The notes: generated by a model not told the origin, from the sequence alone. A DNA stretch of 57,766 nt from SM1-50 sp964467345 (GCA_964467345.1 CAYXPY010000012.1:1-57766), one strand, 5' to 3'. Shown: positions 16,556-25,808, numbered from the stretch's first letter. Made by a program: numbers and translations.

Positions 16556-18103
16556 ATGGCAGAAGAGAAGAAGAGCCGTTTATATGCCTTAAAACCGATT
16601 ATCGAACGCTGGCCTGCAGTGCAAAAACCAGAGGTCCATGTGAACTTCCGGTCGAAGATCTTCTGGACCGTCCTGTGTCTGATTCTCTATTTCATTCTCA
16701 CAAACATCATGATCTATGGAGTGAGCGGGTCTATCCTTGATATGTTCGCCAGCTACCGAGCGATCATGGCCGGGGCGTCTGGTTCCATTATGCACCTTGG
16801 TATCGGACCGATTGTCACCGCTTCGATTATTCTGCAGCTCTTCGTTGGAGCAAAAATCATTAAACTAGATTTGACAAAAAAAGAGGATAAGTCAATTTAC
16901 CAGGGGACACAGAAAGTCCTTGTCATCGCCATGATCTTCATCGAGGCAGTACCCCAGGTCTATGGGTATCTCAGCCCCAGTGACGGGTTAAAAGCGCTCG
17001 TCGGTGGAACGATGATGGCCAATCTCATTATCATTTTACAGTTGTTCATAGGAGCATATCTTGTGTTCCTCATGGACGAGCTCATCTCAAAATGGGGAAT
17101 TGGTTCTGGTATCTCACTATTCATCGCAGCTGGTGTCTCCCAGTCGATTTTCACCGGGCTCTTCAACTGGTTACCAGGGACGTCAGCCCAACCAATCAGC
17201 ATCTCAAATCCCCCTGCAGGGACCATCCCGGGGACGTATTATCTTGCCTCCCAGATGAGCCTTGGGGAGATGGTGGAAGGTGGGTTCCAGATGCTGTTCA
17301 TCGGTCATGGGGGATTCCAAAACGCACTCGTTCCTCTTATAGGGACTATCGTGGTCTTCTTTATTGTGACGTTTACGGAATCGTCACGTATTGAGTTACC
17401 ACTTGCCCATGCGAAGGTACGAGGCGCTCGTGGTCGGTATCCGATTCGACTCATCTATGCATCGAACATCCCCGTCATTCTGATGTCAGCACTTCTTGCA
17501 AACATCAACATGTTCGCCTTGTTATTCTATACCCACCCAGGCCTCAAGGGCTTACCTGGCATTGGCGGCCAATGGTGGATAGGGGCGTATGACACCTCAG
17601 GTGGTTCGACCATGCCGTATGCAGGAGGAGCGTGGTATCTGTCAAACCTGAATGGGGTGAACAGTTGGCTTATTCCTATGCTAAGTGGTGGATTTGGTGG
17701 TCATGCGCCATGGCAATTCGCGCTGAAAACCCTTATTTACCTCACGATCATGATCTTTGGTTCTATTTTGTTTGCGAAATTCTGGATTGAAACGACAGAT
17801 ATGGGTCCGACTGCTGTCGCCAGACAAATCCAGAAATCAGGTATGGTTATGCCTGGGTTCCGTCGAGATCCACGGGTATTAGGGAGAGTCCTTGAACGAT
17901 ACATCCCTGTCGTGACCGTCATTGGTGGTGCTGCTGTGGGCGCACTAGCAGCAGGAGCTGATGCGATCGGCACTGTGGGTAACGCAAGTGGAACAGGAGT
18001 CTTGTTAACCGTTGGTATCATGATTCAACTGTATGAACAGATTGCAAAAGAGCAAGCGATGGAGATGCATCCGATACTGCGGGGTTTCTTCGGAGCTGAA
18101 TAG
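16556..18103 (+). CDS. secY: Preprotein translocase subunit SecY (Sec61 alpha)
   Basis: A 515-residue multispanning protein, the pore of the Sec translocon. There are ten predicted transmembrane helices, an N-terminal amphipathic helix with IIERWPAVQKPE, the plug/TM2 region MAGASGSIMHLGIGPIVTA and the cytosolic loop TESSRIELPLAHAKVRG that contacts ribosome and SRP receptor. The ATG at 16556 has the right family N-terminus; a TTG two codons earlier is less likely. It follows uL15 by 11 bases and is followed by adk at 11 bases, the conserved archaeal order. Confidence 0.97.
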   Translation: MAEEKKSRLYALKPIIERWPAVQKPEVHVNFRSKIFWTVLCLILYFILTNIMIYGVSGSILDMFASYRAIMAGASGSIMHLGIGPIVTASIILQLFVGAKIIKLDLTKKEDKSIYQGTQKVLVIAMIFIEAVPQVYGYLSPSDGLKALVGGTMMANLIIILQLFIGAYLVFLMDELISKWGIGSGISLFIAAGVSQSIFTGLFNWLPGTSAQPISISNPPAGTIPGTYYLASQMSLGEMVEGGFQMLFIGHGGFQNALVPLIGTIVVFFIVTFTESSRIELPLAHAKVRGARGRYPIRLIYASNIPVILMSALLANINMFALLFYTHPGLKGLPGIGGQWWIGAYDTSGGSTMPYAGGAWYLSNLNGVNSWLIPMLSGGFGGHAPWQFALKTLIYLTIMIFGSILFAKFWIETTDMGPTAVARQIQKSGMVMPGFRRDPRVLGRVLERYIPVVTVIGGAAVGALAAGADAIGTVGNASGTGVLLTVGIMIQLYEQIAKEQAMEMHPILRGFFGAE

Positions 18104-18114
18104 TGAGGGAGACC

Positions 18115-18663
18115 ATGGGAGTCATTGTTGTTACCGGGATACCCGGGGTGGGGAAGACTACTGTGATGCAGAAAGCAGCAGAAGGACTTGATATTACTTT
18201 TGTCACCTTCGGGTCTGTCATGATCGATATCGCCAAAGAGATGAAACTGGTCAAAGACCGTGACGAGATGAGGAAACTGAGCCTTGAGCAGCAGAAAGAA
18301 CTTCAGATAAAAACTGCTGAGAAGGTTGGGAAGATGAAAAACGTCATCGTCGATACCCATTGCACTGTGAAAACACCAAAAGGATACATGCCTGGCCTAC
18401 CGGAATGGGTGTTAAAGAAACTCAACCCGACCGCCTTTGTCATTGTTGAAGCAGACCCGCAAGAGATCTATAATAGACGGGCGAAGGATACGACACGGAA
18501 CCGGGACCCTGATTCTGTTGAGAAGATAGCGGAGCATCAGATGATGAACCGAGCTGCTGCTATGTCCTATGCCACTCTTACGGGAGCGACCGTGAAAATC
18601 GTCTTTAATCATGATAACGCCCTTGATGCGGCGGTTAAAGAAGCGGAGCCTGTGATACGATGA
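18115..18663 (+). CDS. adkA: Archaeal adenylate kinase AdkA
   Basis: A 182-residue kinase that equilibrates 2 ADP with ATP and AMP. The P-loop is GIPGVGKTT at residue 8. The rest matches the archaeal trimeric AdkA type (VDTHCTVKTPKGYMPGLP, then DPQEIYNRRAKDTTRNRD as the lid arginine region) rather than bacterial Adk. The frame is open to a GTG at 18103 overlapping the secY stop, but the ATG at 18115 has GAGGGAGA just upstream and gives the usual MxxxVVTGIPG start. It overlaps the next gene by four bases (ATGA). Confidence 0.94.
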   Translation: MGVIVVTGIPGVGKTTVMQKAAEGLDITFVTFGSVMIDIAKEMKLVKDRDEMRKLSLEQQKELQIKTAEKVGKMKNVIVDTHCTVKTPKGYMPGLPEWVLKKLNPTAFVIVEADPQEIYNRRAKDTTRNRDPDSVEKIAEHQMMNRAAAMSYATLTGATVKIVFNHDNALDAAVKEAEPVIR

Positions 18664-19328
18664 GGAAACTGGATGATCTTGCTCAAACCGGCCAGATGCT
18701 TCTTCTCATGGTTCTTCTCTTTGTCATGATTTTGATCTTTGGCAATGAGAACATCAGAAGCACTGTGGCCCTTTCGCTTAATTCTGTCTTTGCACCGCTT
18801 ATCGGCTTTGGAGGAGCAAACCCCCTAGTCACCATCGTGCTTGCTGGAATCGTGGTTGTATTTCTTTCATCGTTCTTTACTCATTTGTTTACGAACTGGA
18901 AAGCAATGGGTCAAGCCCAGGAAGCAAGCAAGGCATTCAACAAGGAGATTACAAAAGCCCGAAAGGAGGGTAATCAGAACCGACTGCAGAAACTTATGAA
19001 GATGCAGCCTCAAATCATGAAGATGACGACACAATCCTCTGGCGGGATGATGAAATCGATGTTTTTCCTTTTTATCTTCATCGCCCCAATTTTCATCTGG
19101 CTTACCTACTTTTTAGGAAATATTGTGTATTATTCGTATTTCACGGTCCCATGGGGTAATGGTGTGTCTTTGTTCGGACGAGATGGTTTTCTGATGTCGA
19201 ACTGGTTTTTCCTATACATGCTTTTTTCGTTTTTAGCAGGTCAGTTGATCCGACAGGGGTTGAAATGGCTTAGTTGGACAAACTGGTGGCAGAACCTCCG
19301 GAAAAGCATCAGACCATCGGCGAAATAG
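18660..19328 (+). CDS. DUF106 membrane insertase, EMC3/YidC-like
   Basis: A 222-residue membrane protein of the archaeal DUF106 family, structurally related to YidC/Oxa1, Get1 and EMC3. It has an N-terminal transmembrane helix, a second near residue 55, a cytosolic helical hairpin (EASKAFNKEITKARKEGNQN) with the Met-rich stretch MKMQPQIMKMTTQ, and further membrane helices. It is thought to insert membrane proteins co-translationally, matching its place directly after secY and adkA in the translocon operon. Confidence 0.9.
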   Translation: MRKLDDLAQTGQMLLLMVLLFVMILIFGNENIRSTVALSLNSVFAPLIGFGGANPLVTIVLAGIVVVFLSSFFTHLFTNWKAMGQAQEASKAFNKEITKARKEGNQNRLQKLMKMQPQIMKMTTQSSGGMMKSMFFLFIFIAPIFIWLTYFLGNIVYYSYFTVPWGNGVSLFGRDGFLMSNWFFLYMLFSFLAGQLIRQGLKWLSWTNWWQNLRKSIRPSAK

Positions 19329-19335
19329 AGGCAGT

Positions 19336-19863
19336 ATGACGACGATCACGATCAGTGGTCTTCCGGGAACAGGAAAAACAACGGTCGCAGAGCTTTTAAA
19401 AAAACACCTACAGCTTCGGTATGTATATTCTGGTGAGATCTTCCGACAGCTTGCCAAGAAACATCACATGAGTCTCGAAGAATTCGGCAGGTACTGCGAG
19501 TCCCATCGGGAGATCGACGAGGAGCTTGATCAGTACCAACTTGATGTTCTGAAACAGGGCAATGTCATCGTGGAAGGACGCATCTCCGGTTGGCTTGCAT
19601 ATCGGAATCAGATCCCAGCAGTCAAAGTCTTGTTGAAAGCTGATATCGACATACGGGCAGGTCGTATCGTCAAACGGGAGCAAGGGGAAGTCCAGAAACG
19701 AAAAAAGGAGATCCTCACCAGAGAGAAAAGTGAAGCAGCCCGCTATAAAAAATATTATGGTATTGATATCAGTGATACCTCCATTTATGATGTGATCATT
19801 GACACCGCAGAGAAGACCCCTGAGGAAATAACGGGAATTATTGTGAAGCATATTGGGGGATAA
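19336..19863 (+). CDS. cmk: Cytidylate kinase (archaeal type)
   Basis: A 175-residue kinase phosphorylating CMP/dCMP. The P-loop SGLPGTGKTT starts near residue 7. The family signature YVYSGEIFRQLAKKHHMSL follows, and the lid Arg cluster is in KRKKEILTREKSEAARYKKYYGI. This short archaeal form is common in the secY-adk-cmk-cbf5 neighbourhood. The eL34 gene that often precedes cmk and the eL14 gene that often follows it are both absent here. Confidence 0.93.
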   Translation: MTTITISGLPGTGKTTVAELLKKHLQLRYVYSGEIFRQLAKKHHMSLEEFGRYCESHREIDEELDQYQLDVLKQGNVIVEGRISGWLAYRNQIPAVKVLLKADIDIRAGRIVKREQGEVQKRKKEILTREKSEAARYKKYYGIDISDTSIYDVIIDTAEKTPEEITGIIVKHIGG

Positions 19864-19901
19864 ACGAGTTTTTATATCCTTCTGTTATTCTGAGAGATGA
19901 A

Positions 19902-20903
19902 ATGCCTGAGAAAACAAACATGCTACCGTCGTTGAAACAGCGGAAACGGTTGATAAAAGCCTCTGCCAAGACAAATAGTCATTATGGGAAAGCCCCCTCT
20001 GAACGGTCCATACGGGAATTGTTACAGAATGGTTTTATTAATCTTGATAAACCCTCTGGCCCCACGTCGCATCAGGTGGTTGCCTGGGTAAAAGAGGTCC
20101 TTGAAATCGAAAAAGCAGGGCATGGGGGAACTCTAGATCCCGCAGTGACTGGTGTGCTTCCGGTTGCTCTGGGCGATGCTGCTCGGGCGCTACAGGTTCT
20201 TCTCGTTGCTGGAAAGGAATATATCGCACTGATGAAACTACACAGACAGGTTGATGAGAAGAAAATCAGGGATGTCTGCGCAAGTTTCGTTGGAGAGATC
20301 TCTCAGATGCCACCACTGCGATCCGCGGTCAAACGAGTCCGGCGAACACGGGAGGTGTACTATCTTGATATTCTGGAGATCCAAGGAACAGAGGTGCTGT
20401 TCCGTGTCGGCTGCGAGGCGGGAACCTACATCCGGACGTTGTGCGTCGATATCGGTAAGAAACTTGGATGTGGTGCGCAGCTTGCTGAACTGCGTCGTAC
20501 GCGGGTCGGCACTATCACAGAGGCTTCAGCGGTGAGCTTGCAGGATGTCAAGGATGCGTTTATCTTTTGGAGAGAGGATGGTGATGAGTCTGGGTTGCGT
20601 CAGACGATTCAATCGATGGAACGGCTTCTTGACGTCGTGCCAAAGATTGTGGTGCGTGATTCTGCAGTCGACGCCCTGTGTCACGGCGCCAGTCTTGCGA
20701 TCCCCGGTGTTGTGGAGATAGATGATGAGATACAGACTGGGGAGCTGGCAGCGGTGTTGACGTTGAAAGGCGAAGGGGTTGCGTTGGTGAAGATGCTGGT
20801 CCCATCTTTACAGGTCATTGAGAAGGATACAGGGATCTGTGCGTCCCTGGAACGGGTGTTGATGAACAAAGGGACGTATCCATCCATCTGGAAAAAGACA
20901 TAA
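19902..20903 (+). CDS. tRNA/rRNA pseudouridine synthase Cbf5 (TruB family)
   Basis: A 333-residue pseudouridine synthase. The catalytic Asp is in HGGTLDPAVTG, preceded by INLDKPSGPTSHQV, with GKEYIALMKLH and the TYIRTLCVDIG motif later. The last 80 residues form a PUA RNA-binding domain (VLTLKGEGVALV). Cbf5 is the catalytic subunit of box H/ACA RNPs guiding rRNA pseudouridylation and can also form tRNA pseudouridine-55 without guide. It closes the L15-secY-adk-cmk block. A TATA-like TTTTATATCC about 30 bases before the ATG suggests an internal promoter. Confidence 0.94.
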   Translation: MPEKTNMLPSLKQRKRLIKASAKTNSHYGKAPSERSIRELLQNGFINLDKPSGPTSHQVVAWVKEVLEIEKAGHGGTLDPAVTGVLPVALGDAARALQVLLVAGKEYIALMKLHRQVDEKKIRDVCASFVGEISQMPPLRSAVKRVRRTREVYYLDILEIQGTEVLFRVGCEAGTYIRTLCVDIGKKLGCGAQLAELRRTRVGTITEASAVSLQDVKDAFIFWREDGDESGLRQTIQSMERLLDVVPKIVVRDSAVDALCHGASLAIPGVVEIDDEIQTGELAAVLTLKGEGVALVKMLVPSLQVIEKDTGICASLERVLMNKGTYPSIWKKT

Positions 20904-20931
20904 AGAGGAATGGTATTGCGGTCGTGTTTAT

Positions 20932-21017
20932 GCCGAGGTGGCTCAGACCGGTACGGCGCGAGCCTGGAAAGCTCGTGGGGCGTTAGCTCCGCAGGAGTTC
21001 AAATCTCCTCCTCGGCG
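20932..21017 (+). tRNA. tRNA-Ser (anticodon GGA)
   Basis: The cloverleaf has acceptor GCCGAGG/CCTCGGC, anticodon stem CGAGC/GCTCG around CTGGAAA (anticodon GGA), a long variable arm typical of serine tRNA, T-arm AGGAG/CTCCT and discriminator G as required by archaeal SerRS. CCA is not encoded. Confidence 0.95.
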
Positions 21018-21020
21018 TCC

Positions 21021-21027
21021 TTTTTTT
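21021..21027 (+). terminator. Oligo-T terminator after tRNA-Ser
   Basis: Seven T residues begin four bases after the tRNA discriminator, the usual form of an archaeal intrinsic terminator. Confidence 0.5.
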
Positions 21028-21169
21028 CATTTATTCAGAAGTAACTTGTATCCTAGCACAAAAAAAGTATATTTAAATATATATACATTTAGAATACTTA
21101 TAATATATATAATTTAACCAACGGTGGCAATGCTTAATAAATCACTTTGGTATAAACCCGCAGAACACC

Positions 21170-21847
21170 ATGGACAGCTTCATCCCCCAAACCAGCCTTT
21201 TCATCGGCATCATCCCAGCCTTAATCGTCCTTTATATCGGTTTAAAAGGTTATGAAGGACATTACAAAGACAAACTCATTTACCTCACCTTCATCGTTGG
21301 GATTATCATAGGAATTGCCTCCGCCGTCATCGAACTATTCACTCGAAACATAGGCCTTCTTGTGTATATTATCCTATTCCCAATCCTGGAACAACTGTTT
21401 AAAACGATAATACTCAACCTGGGCAGGTTCCAGGAGAAACAAGAAACAACAATCTACGGATTCTCCCTTGGCCTTGGATTTGGATCTGTGTTTACGCCAG
21501 TCGCCATTTTCTTTGGAAACTTCCAAGATATCTTCAGCATGACCGCAGCAATGACCGGATCATTCGGAATCACCCTCTTCCACGCAGCAACAGGCATACT
21601 CATCGGATACGGGGTGTATGTCAACAAACTAGCCAAATACCTCAGCATTTCAATACTCCTTCATCTTGTGATAACCACCGTCATCGGGTTCACAAACCTC
21701 TTTTCAGTAGGCTATCTCCAGATAACCTTGGCGCTCTACGGCCTTATCGTGTTCTGGTACGCACTTAAAAAAATCATGCCACGGATTTTACAAGAAACCC
21801 AACGCCGAAAACGGACACAAAAAGAAATAGACATAAAAAGCAAGTAA
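21170..21847 (+). CDS. PrsW-like multispanning membrane protein
   Basis: A 225-residue protein with about seven or eight hydrophobic segments. ILEQLFKTIIL resembles the E-E-x-x-K motif of PrsW/CPBP-type intramembrane proteases with the second Glu replaced by Gln. FSLGLGFGS and LFHAATGILIGYG resemble their later motifs with the conserved His. The tail after the last helix is basic (QRRKRTQKEIDIKSK). Family assignment is tentative, and catalytic activity is doubtful because of the E-to-Q change. A very AT-rich promoter region with ATATTTAAATATATATAC near 21070 precedes it. The next membrane-protein gene follows 30 bases later. Confidence 0.5.
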   Translation: MDSFIPQTSLFIGIIPALIVLYIGLKGYEGHYKDKLIYLTFIVGIIIGIASAVIELFTRNIGLLVYIILFPILEQLFKTIILNLGRFQEKQETTIYGFSLGLGFGSVFTPVAIFFGNFQDIFSMTAAMTGSFGITLFHAATGILIGYGVYVNKLAKYLSISILLHLVITTVIGFTNLFSVGYLQITLALYGLIVFWYALKKIMPRILQETQRRKRTQKEIDIKSK

Positions 21848-21877
21848 TTATTACGAAAATAAAAAGAGGTACCTGAG

Positions 21878-22309
21878 ATGGAGATGTCAACCCCAGATGA
21901 AACATCCATAGATGATTACTATCCAGAGCAAAACCAAGAACAAAAAAAACCAAGCAACATGCCACTGATTGCTGGTATTTTTCTCATCATCGTAGGATTA
22001 CTTGGCATCTTTACCTGGTCCTCAGCCTTAGCAATGGACATCAACATGATAGAAAACGTCTTACCGCCGGAAACACCAATCACCGCAGAACAACTCCAAT
22101 CGTTTCTAACGACCTGCGGAATCATCGGTTGCATCCTTTCAGTGCTTACCCTTGCCGGAGGCATCGTTGCAGTCAAACGAAAAGCATGGGGGCTTGCTGT
22201 TATCGGTGGCATTCTTGGGCTTTTTACCATTGGTCCTGCCCTAATTGGCAGTATCTTATCCCTTATCGGCCTCATCTTCCTAGTGATGGGGCGAAAAGAC
22301 TTCCAGTGA
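21878..22309 (+). CDS. Small tetraspan membrane protein, unknown function
   Basis: A 143-residue protein. A hydrophilic acidic N-terminus (TPDETSIDDYYPEQNQEQK) is followed by hydrophobic helices: MPLIAGIFLIIVGLLGIF, a second around GIIGCILSVLTLAGGIVA and the tail AVIGGILGLFTIGPALIG with further Gly/Ile-rich sequence. This layout resembles DUF4064-type proteins, whose function is unknown. It follows the PrsW-like gene on the same strand and probably shares its transcript. Confidence 0.6.
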   Translation: MEMSTPDETSIDDYYPEQNQEQKKPSNMPLIAGIFLIIVGLLGIFTWSSALAMDINMIENVLPPETPITAEQLQSFLTTCGIIGCILSVLTLAGGIVAVKRKAWGLAVIGGILGLFTIGPALIGSILSLIGLIFLVMGRKDFQ

Positions 22310-22354
22310 TACAATTAAAACACAATAGTCTAATGGAGAATAATAACACAAAAA

Positions 22355-22924
22355 CTACATCCTAGGTTTTTGAAAACGTTCAAAACGCTGGAAAAAAGGA
22401 AACGAACGCAGCTCATCAATGATAATCCCTAAAGCGATACCACAAATGAGCCCAGCAGGCAGACCCGTAAGAAAACGAACAACATTAGTACTTTCCCAGA
22501 AGCCAAGAACCTGACCGACCCCATCAACACCCAAAGGTATCAACGACAGCAGGATAACAAAGAAGAACCTCTCGTTTAACTCAAGTGTATAGACCACCAT
22601 GAACAACAACCCGACAGCCAGACCTATCCAGATAGCGGTACACCGCACACAAAACGGCATCTCATTTTGATTTAACAACCAGGATCGCTCTGGTTTCTGA
22701 TGACACAACCGATCACCAAGGGAATACAAGGTAGCCCAGGGAAACGACATGTTACGAAACACAGCGTCATTATCAGAGACCCCTACAGAACCTGAGAGAT
22801 TAGTAGCTGTCCCAGGGGGAATCATGAATGGCGCAAGGAACTGAAGAAAAACCCAGATGAAAAAGAAGATAAAAAAGGCAAAAACAATACTCTTGAACGG
22901 CTGTTTCCTTCGTTTCATAGTCAA
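22355..22924 (-). CDS. DUF2085 membrane protein
   Basis: A 189-residue membrane protein. The family signature is clear: LGDRLCHQKPERSW, then MPFCVRCTAIWIGLAVG (a CHQ motif and a CxRC pair in a loop next to a membrane helix). A final helix pair contains LTGLPAGLICGIALG. The paired Cys and His might bind a metal or form a disulfide, but no function is established. It is divergent from the eL40 gene, with AT-rich sequence containing ATATTTAAATAT between them that could serve as promoter for both. Confidence 0.78.
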   Translation of the reverse strand: MTMKRRKQPFKSIVFAFFIFFFIWVFLQFLAPFMIPPGTATNLSGSVGVSDNDAVFRNMSFPWATLYSLGDRLCHQKPERSWLLNQNEMPFCVRCTAIWIGLAVGLLFMVVYTLELNERFFFVILLSLIPLGVDGVGQVLGFWESTNVVRFLTGLPAGLICGIALGIIIDELRSFPFFQRFERFQKPRM

Positions 22925-23027
22925 ATCCTGTTATGTAGTGTTATTTTCATCAGAGGGATGAATGTAACAGTAGGGCATCATATTTAAATATAATATGTTT
23001 ATTCTCGATACACCAAGGCGATAACAG

Positions 23028-23177
23028 ATGACACGATTCCCAGAAGCTGAAAGTCGGTTGTTAATCAAGAAAATCTGCATGAAATGTGGTGCATCAAACG
23101 CGATAAAAGCAGGTCGATGCCGCAGATGCAGATCAACAGAACTACGAGTAAAAGCAAAAGAAGGTAGAGGCCAATAG
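23028..23177 (+). CDS. 50S ribosomal protein L40e (eL40)
   Basis: A 49-residue gene. The product begins MTRFPEAESRLLIKKICMKC, followed by GASN, a second Cys pair CRRC and ends LRVKAKEGRGQ. This is the eL40 zinc-ribbon pattern (ICMxC...CRxC...LRxKxKE) that binds the large subunit near the GTPase centre. A TATA element (TATTTAAATATAATA) about 45 bases upstream and another TATA before proS suggest it is its own short transcription unit. Confidence 0.93.
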   Translation: MTRFPEAESRLLIKKICMKCGASNAIKAGRCRRCRSTELRVKAKEGRGQ

Positions 23178-23236
23178 AACTAACCAGTATCTTTAAAAAC
23201 AAGATACCTCTTTTTGGTTGAAACAGTGGAAAGGCT

Positions 23237-24655
23237 ATGCCCGAGACAAAAGTAAAAAAAAGCCAAGATTTCAACGAGTGGTATAACGAGATCGTCGAAC
23301 TTGCCGATCTTTGTGATAAACGATATCCGATCAAAGGAATGAACATCTGGAGGCCCTATGGCTGGAAGCTTATGAACAATGTCGACCGGCTCATCAGGGA
23401 CGAAATGACGAAAACCGACCACCAAGAAGTCTGCTTCCCCCTCTTAATCCCTGAGTCTTTATTCAAAAAGGAAGAGGAACATATTGAAGGCTTTGGAAAA
23501 GAAGTCTTCTGGGTTACCCATGCAGGTCTCAACATATTAGAGGAACGCTGGTTGCTCCGACCCACTTCAGAAACCGCGATGTATCCTATCTTTTCCCTGT
23601 GGATCAGGTCGCATACGGATTTACCATTGAAAACCTACCAAATCGTCAATACATTCCGATATGAAACAAAACAGACGAGAGCGTTCATCCGCGTACGAGA
23701 AATCCATTTCTTCGAGGCACACACCTGTCATGCTGATTTCGATGACGCGGAACAACAGATAAAAGAAGACAAAGAAATTGCACAGCGTCTCTTAAACAAA
23801 CTCTGTTTACCATTTGTTTTTAACAAACGACCGGAATGGGATAAATTCGCAGGAGCCTATTATACCATCAGTATCGACGTTCTCATGCCCTCAGGAAGAA
23901 CCCTGCAGATTGGTTCGATTCATCAATACCGTGATAATTTCGCAAAACCCTACGAAATCTCCTATGAGACCGAAAAAGGAACCCATGCGTTCTGCCATCA
24001 GACGACTTACGGGATGAGCGAACGGTTGCTTGGTGCACTCATCGGAGTCCATGGGGACAACAAAGGACTCATCATGCCTCCCGAGGTTGCCCCTATTCAA
24101 GTCGTAATCATCCCTATCATCTTTAAAGGAAAAGAACAGGGTGTCCTGCAAGCATGCAACACCCTGTATGAAAAACTTCTGGCGGAAGGGATCCGAGCCC
24201 ATCTTGATGACCGTGAGATAACACCAGGCAACAAATACTACGACTGGGAGCTCAAAGGAGTTCCTCTGAGAATAGAAATTGGTCCGAAGGATCTTGAAAA
24301 AAATGAACTTACCATGGTACGACGAGATACGAGTGGCAAGAAACCTCTTTCTTTGAACGATGCAGAAAAAGCGATACACACTGAACTACGCCTGTTGGAA
24401 AAAACACTGTATACAAATGCGGAGAAACTCCTCAAAGACCATATGCATTGCGTCTTGACGGTCGAAGAGGCTGCACAGAAACAAGGTATCGTCGCATTAC
24501 CCTGGTGCGGTAACAAAGACTGCGCGTTAGAAATAGAAAATGTTTTAGAGGGGAATACATTAGGGGAACCGATTGAAAACGCAGGTTGCCAGGAACACTG
24601 TCCGGTGTGTGGCTCACCTGCGAAGACATGGATGAGATATGCAAAATCATATTGA
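23237..24655 (+). CDS. proS: Prolyl-tRNA synthetase (archaeal/eukaryotic type)
   Basis: A 472-residue class II aminoacyl-tRNA synthetase. Motif 2 lies in LPLKTYQIVNTFRYETKQTR (residues about 130-150), preceded by the proline-pocket segment LLRPTSETAMYPIF, with motif 3 in GMSERLLGALIGVHGD. The anticodon-binding domain (PIQVVIIPII) is followed by a C-terminal zinc-type domain with CGNKDCALE and CPVCGSPAK, and the chain ends in Tyr (YAKSY), as in archaeal ProRS. No bacterial editing domain is inserted. TATA (ATCTTTAAAAAC) lies about 45 bases upstream. Confidence 0.97.
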   Translation: MPETKVKKSQDFNEWYNEIVELADLCDKRYPIKGMNIWRPYGWKLMNNVDRLIRDEMTKTDHQEVCFPLLIPESLFKKEEEHIEGFGKEVFWVTHAGLNILEERWLLRPTSETAMYPIFSLWIRSHTDLPLKTYQIVNTFRYETKQTRAFIRVREIHFFEAHTCHADFDDAEQQIKEDKEIAQRLLNKLCLPFVFNKRPEWDKFAGAYYTISIDVLMPSGRTLQIGSIHQYRDNFAKPYEISYETEKGTHAFCHQTTYGMSERLLGALIGVHGDNKGLIMPPEVAPIQVVIIPIIFKGKEQGVLQACNTLYEKLLAEGIRAHLDDREITPGNKYYDWELKGVPLRIEIGPKDLEKNELTMVRRDTSGKKPLSLNDAEKAIHTELRLLEKTLYTNAEKLLKDHMHCVLTVEEAAQKQGIVALPWCGNKDCALEIENVLEGNTLGEPIENAGCQEHCPVCGSPAKTWMRYAKSY

Positions 24656-24667
24656 GGTGTAGAAAAA

Positions 24668-25063
24668 ATGAGCGGAAGAATAACAGGTTTTTTACGGGAA
24701 TATGTCCTTGCGTTAAGCATCCTTATCATCATACCAGCCGTGATATTCATCTTTATGGGCGTCGTGTACCTCTTCTTCATCGATATCGCAGAGCCTCTTA
24801 ACTCACCGTTACATTTCATAAAAGACCCTCTGGGTATCTGGAATGATTATATCCTTATCGCGGGATTAATTATCCTTGGCATCGGAGTGTACTATCTTTA
24901 CAGCTACTTCACAAAACGTAAATTGGTGTTAAATGAGTTAAAGACAGACAAACGCTCTGAGTTATTAAAGATGCGAAGTAAATTAGAATCCACAGTAAAA
25001 CATCTTCCCTCAAAATATCAACGCATGCTGGCAGAGAAAGAAGACGAATTCGACATCAGGTAA
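24668..25063 (+). CDS. Two-TM membrane protein with cytosolic helix, unknown
   Basis: A 131-residue protein with hydrophobic segments at about 12-38 (YVLALSILIIIPAVIFIFMG) and 62-84 (YILIAGLIILGIGVYYLY), then a charged helical tail rich in Lys, Glu and Arg (RSELLKMRSKLESTVKHLP). No known domain is recognisable. It sits 12 bases after proS and 10 bases before a TrmJ-like gene, so it is probably cotranscribed with translation genes. Confidence 0.6.
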   Translation: MSGRITGFLREYVLALSILIIIPAVIFIFMGVVYLFFIDIAEPLNSPLHFIKDPLGIWNDYILIAGLIILGIGVYYLYSYFTKRKLVLNELKTDKRSELLKMRSKLESTVKHLPSKYQRMLAEKEDEFDIR

Positions 25064-25073
25064 GCCACCACCC

Positions 25074-25796
25074 ATGGCCGAGAAAAACCCTTTTTCCCTT
25101 TTTTATGTAGTCCTGGTCGAACCGAAAAACAGTGGCAATATCGGAGCTGTTGCTAGAGCGATGATGAATTTCGATGTTCAGAATCTGTATCTTATCAATC
25201 CCTGTGAACTGGACAACGCCTGCTACGCTCGTGCCATGCATGCGACAAAAATCCTTGACAACGCACGAACATTCGACTGCTTTAGTGATACAGCAAAGAA
25301 CCTTGATTTCCTGGTTGCGACGTCATCAATAGAATCAAAGACGGACAAACGACATCTGAGAAATCCAGTCATCCTTGAGGAATTCTCAGAAAAAATCGTT
25401 GATGTAAAAGGTAAGGTCGGGCTGGTGTTCGGAAGGGAAGACTACGGATTGTACAATGAGGAGATTGCTGCCTGCGACATCATGGTAAAGATACCAACGA
25501 GTGAATCATACCTCTCATTGAACCTTTCACATGCTGTTACCATCGTTCTGTATTCCTTGTATCTTCAGAAAGCGTCCATCCCCAAACGACGTCGTCCTAT
25601 AGAGGCCCTTGAGAAAAAAAAATTATACGAATACTTCGACAAACTGCTGGATGACATCAACTATCCCAACCATAAGAAAGAACACACAAAAATCATGTTT
25701 AAACGCATCATGGGGCGTGCCATACCATCAAAATGGGAGTATCACACACTGATGGGTGTCCTGAGTAAGACATTAGGGAAAATAAAACAAAAATAA
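25074..25796 (+). CDS. TrmJ-like SPOUT tRNA 2'-O-methyltransferase
   Basis: A 240-residue SPOUT methylase. Motif 1 is LVEPKNSGNIGAVARAMMNF, motif 2 GLVFGREDYGLYNEEIAACD and motif 3 IPTSESYLSLNLSHAVTIV, forming the trefoil-knot SAM site. A C-terminal helical extension (FDKLLDDINYPNHKKEHTK) is typical of TrmJ. TrmJ methylates the 2'-hydroxyl of nucleotide 32 in tRNA; archaeal enzymes prefer C32. It clusters with proS. Confidence 0.86.
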   Translation: MAEKNPFSLFYVVLVEPKNSGNIGAVARAMMNFDVQNLYLINPCELDNACYARAMHATKILDNARTFDCFSDTAKNLDFLVATSSIESKTDKRHLRNPVILEEFSEKIVDVKGKVGLVFGREDYGLYNEEIAACDIMVKIPTSESYLSLNLSHAVTIVLYSLYLQKASIPKRRRPIEALEKKKLYEYFDKLLDDINYPNHKKEHTKIMFKRIMGRAIPSKWEYHTLMGVLSKTLGKIKQK

Positions 25797-25808
25797 GCAG
25801 CAAGTCTG

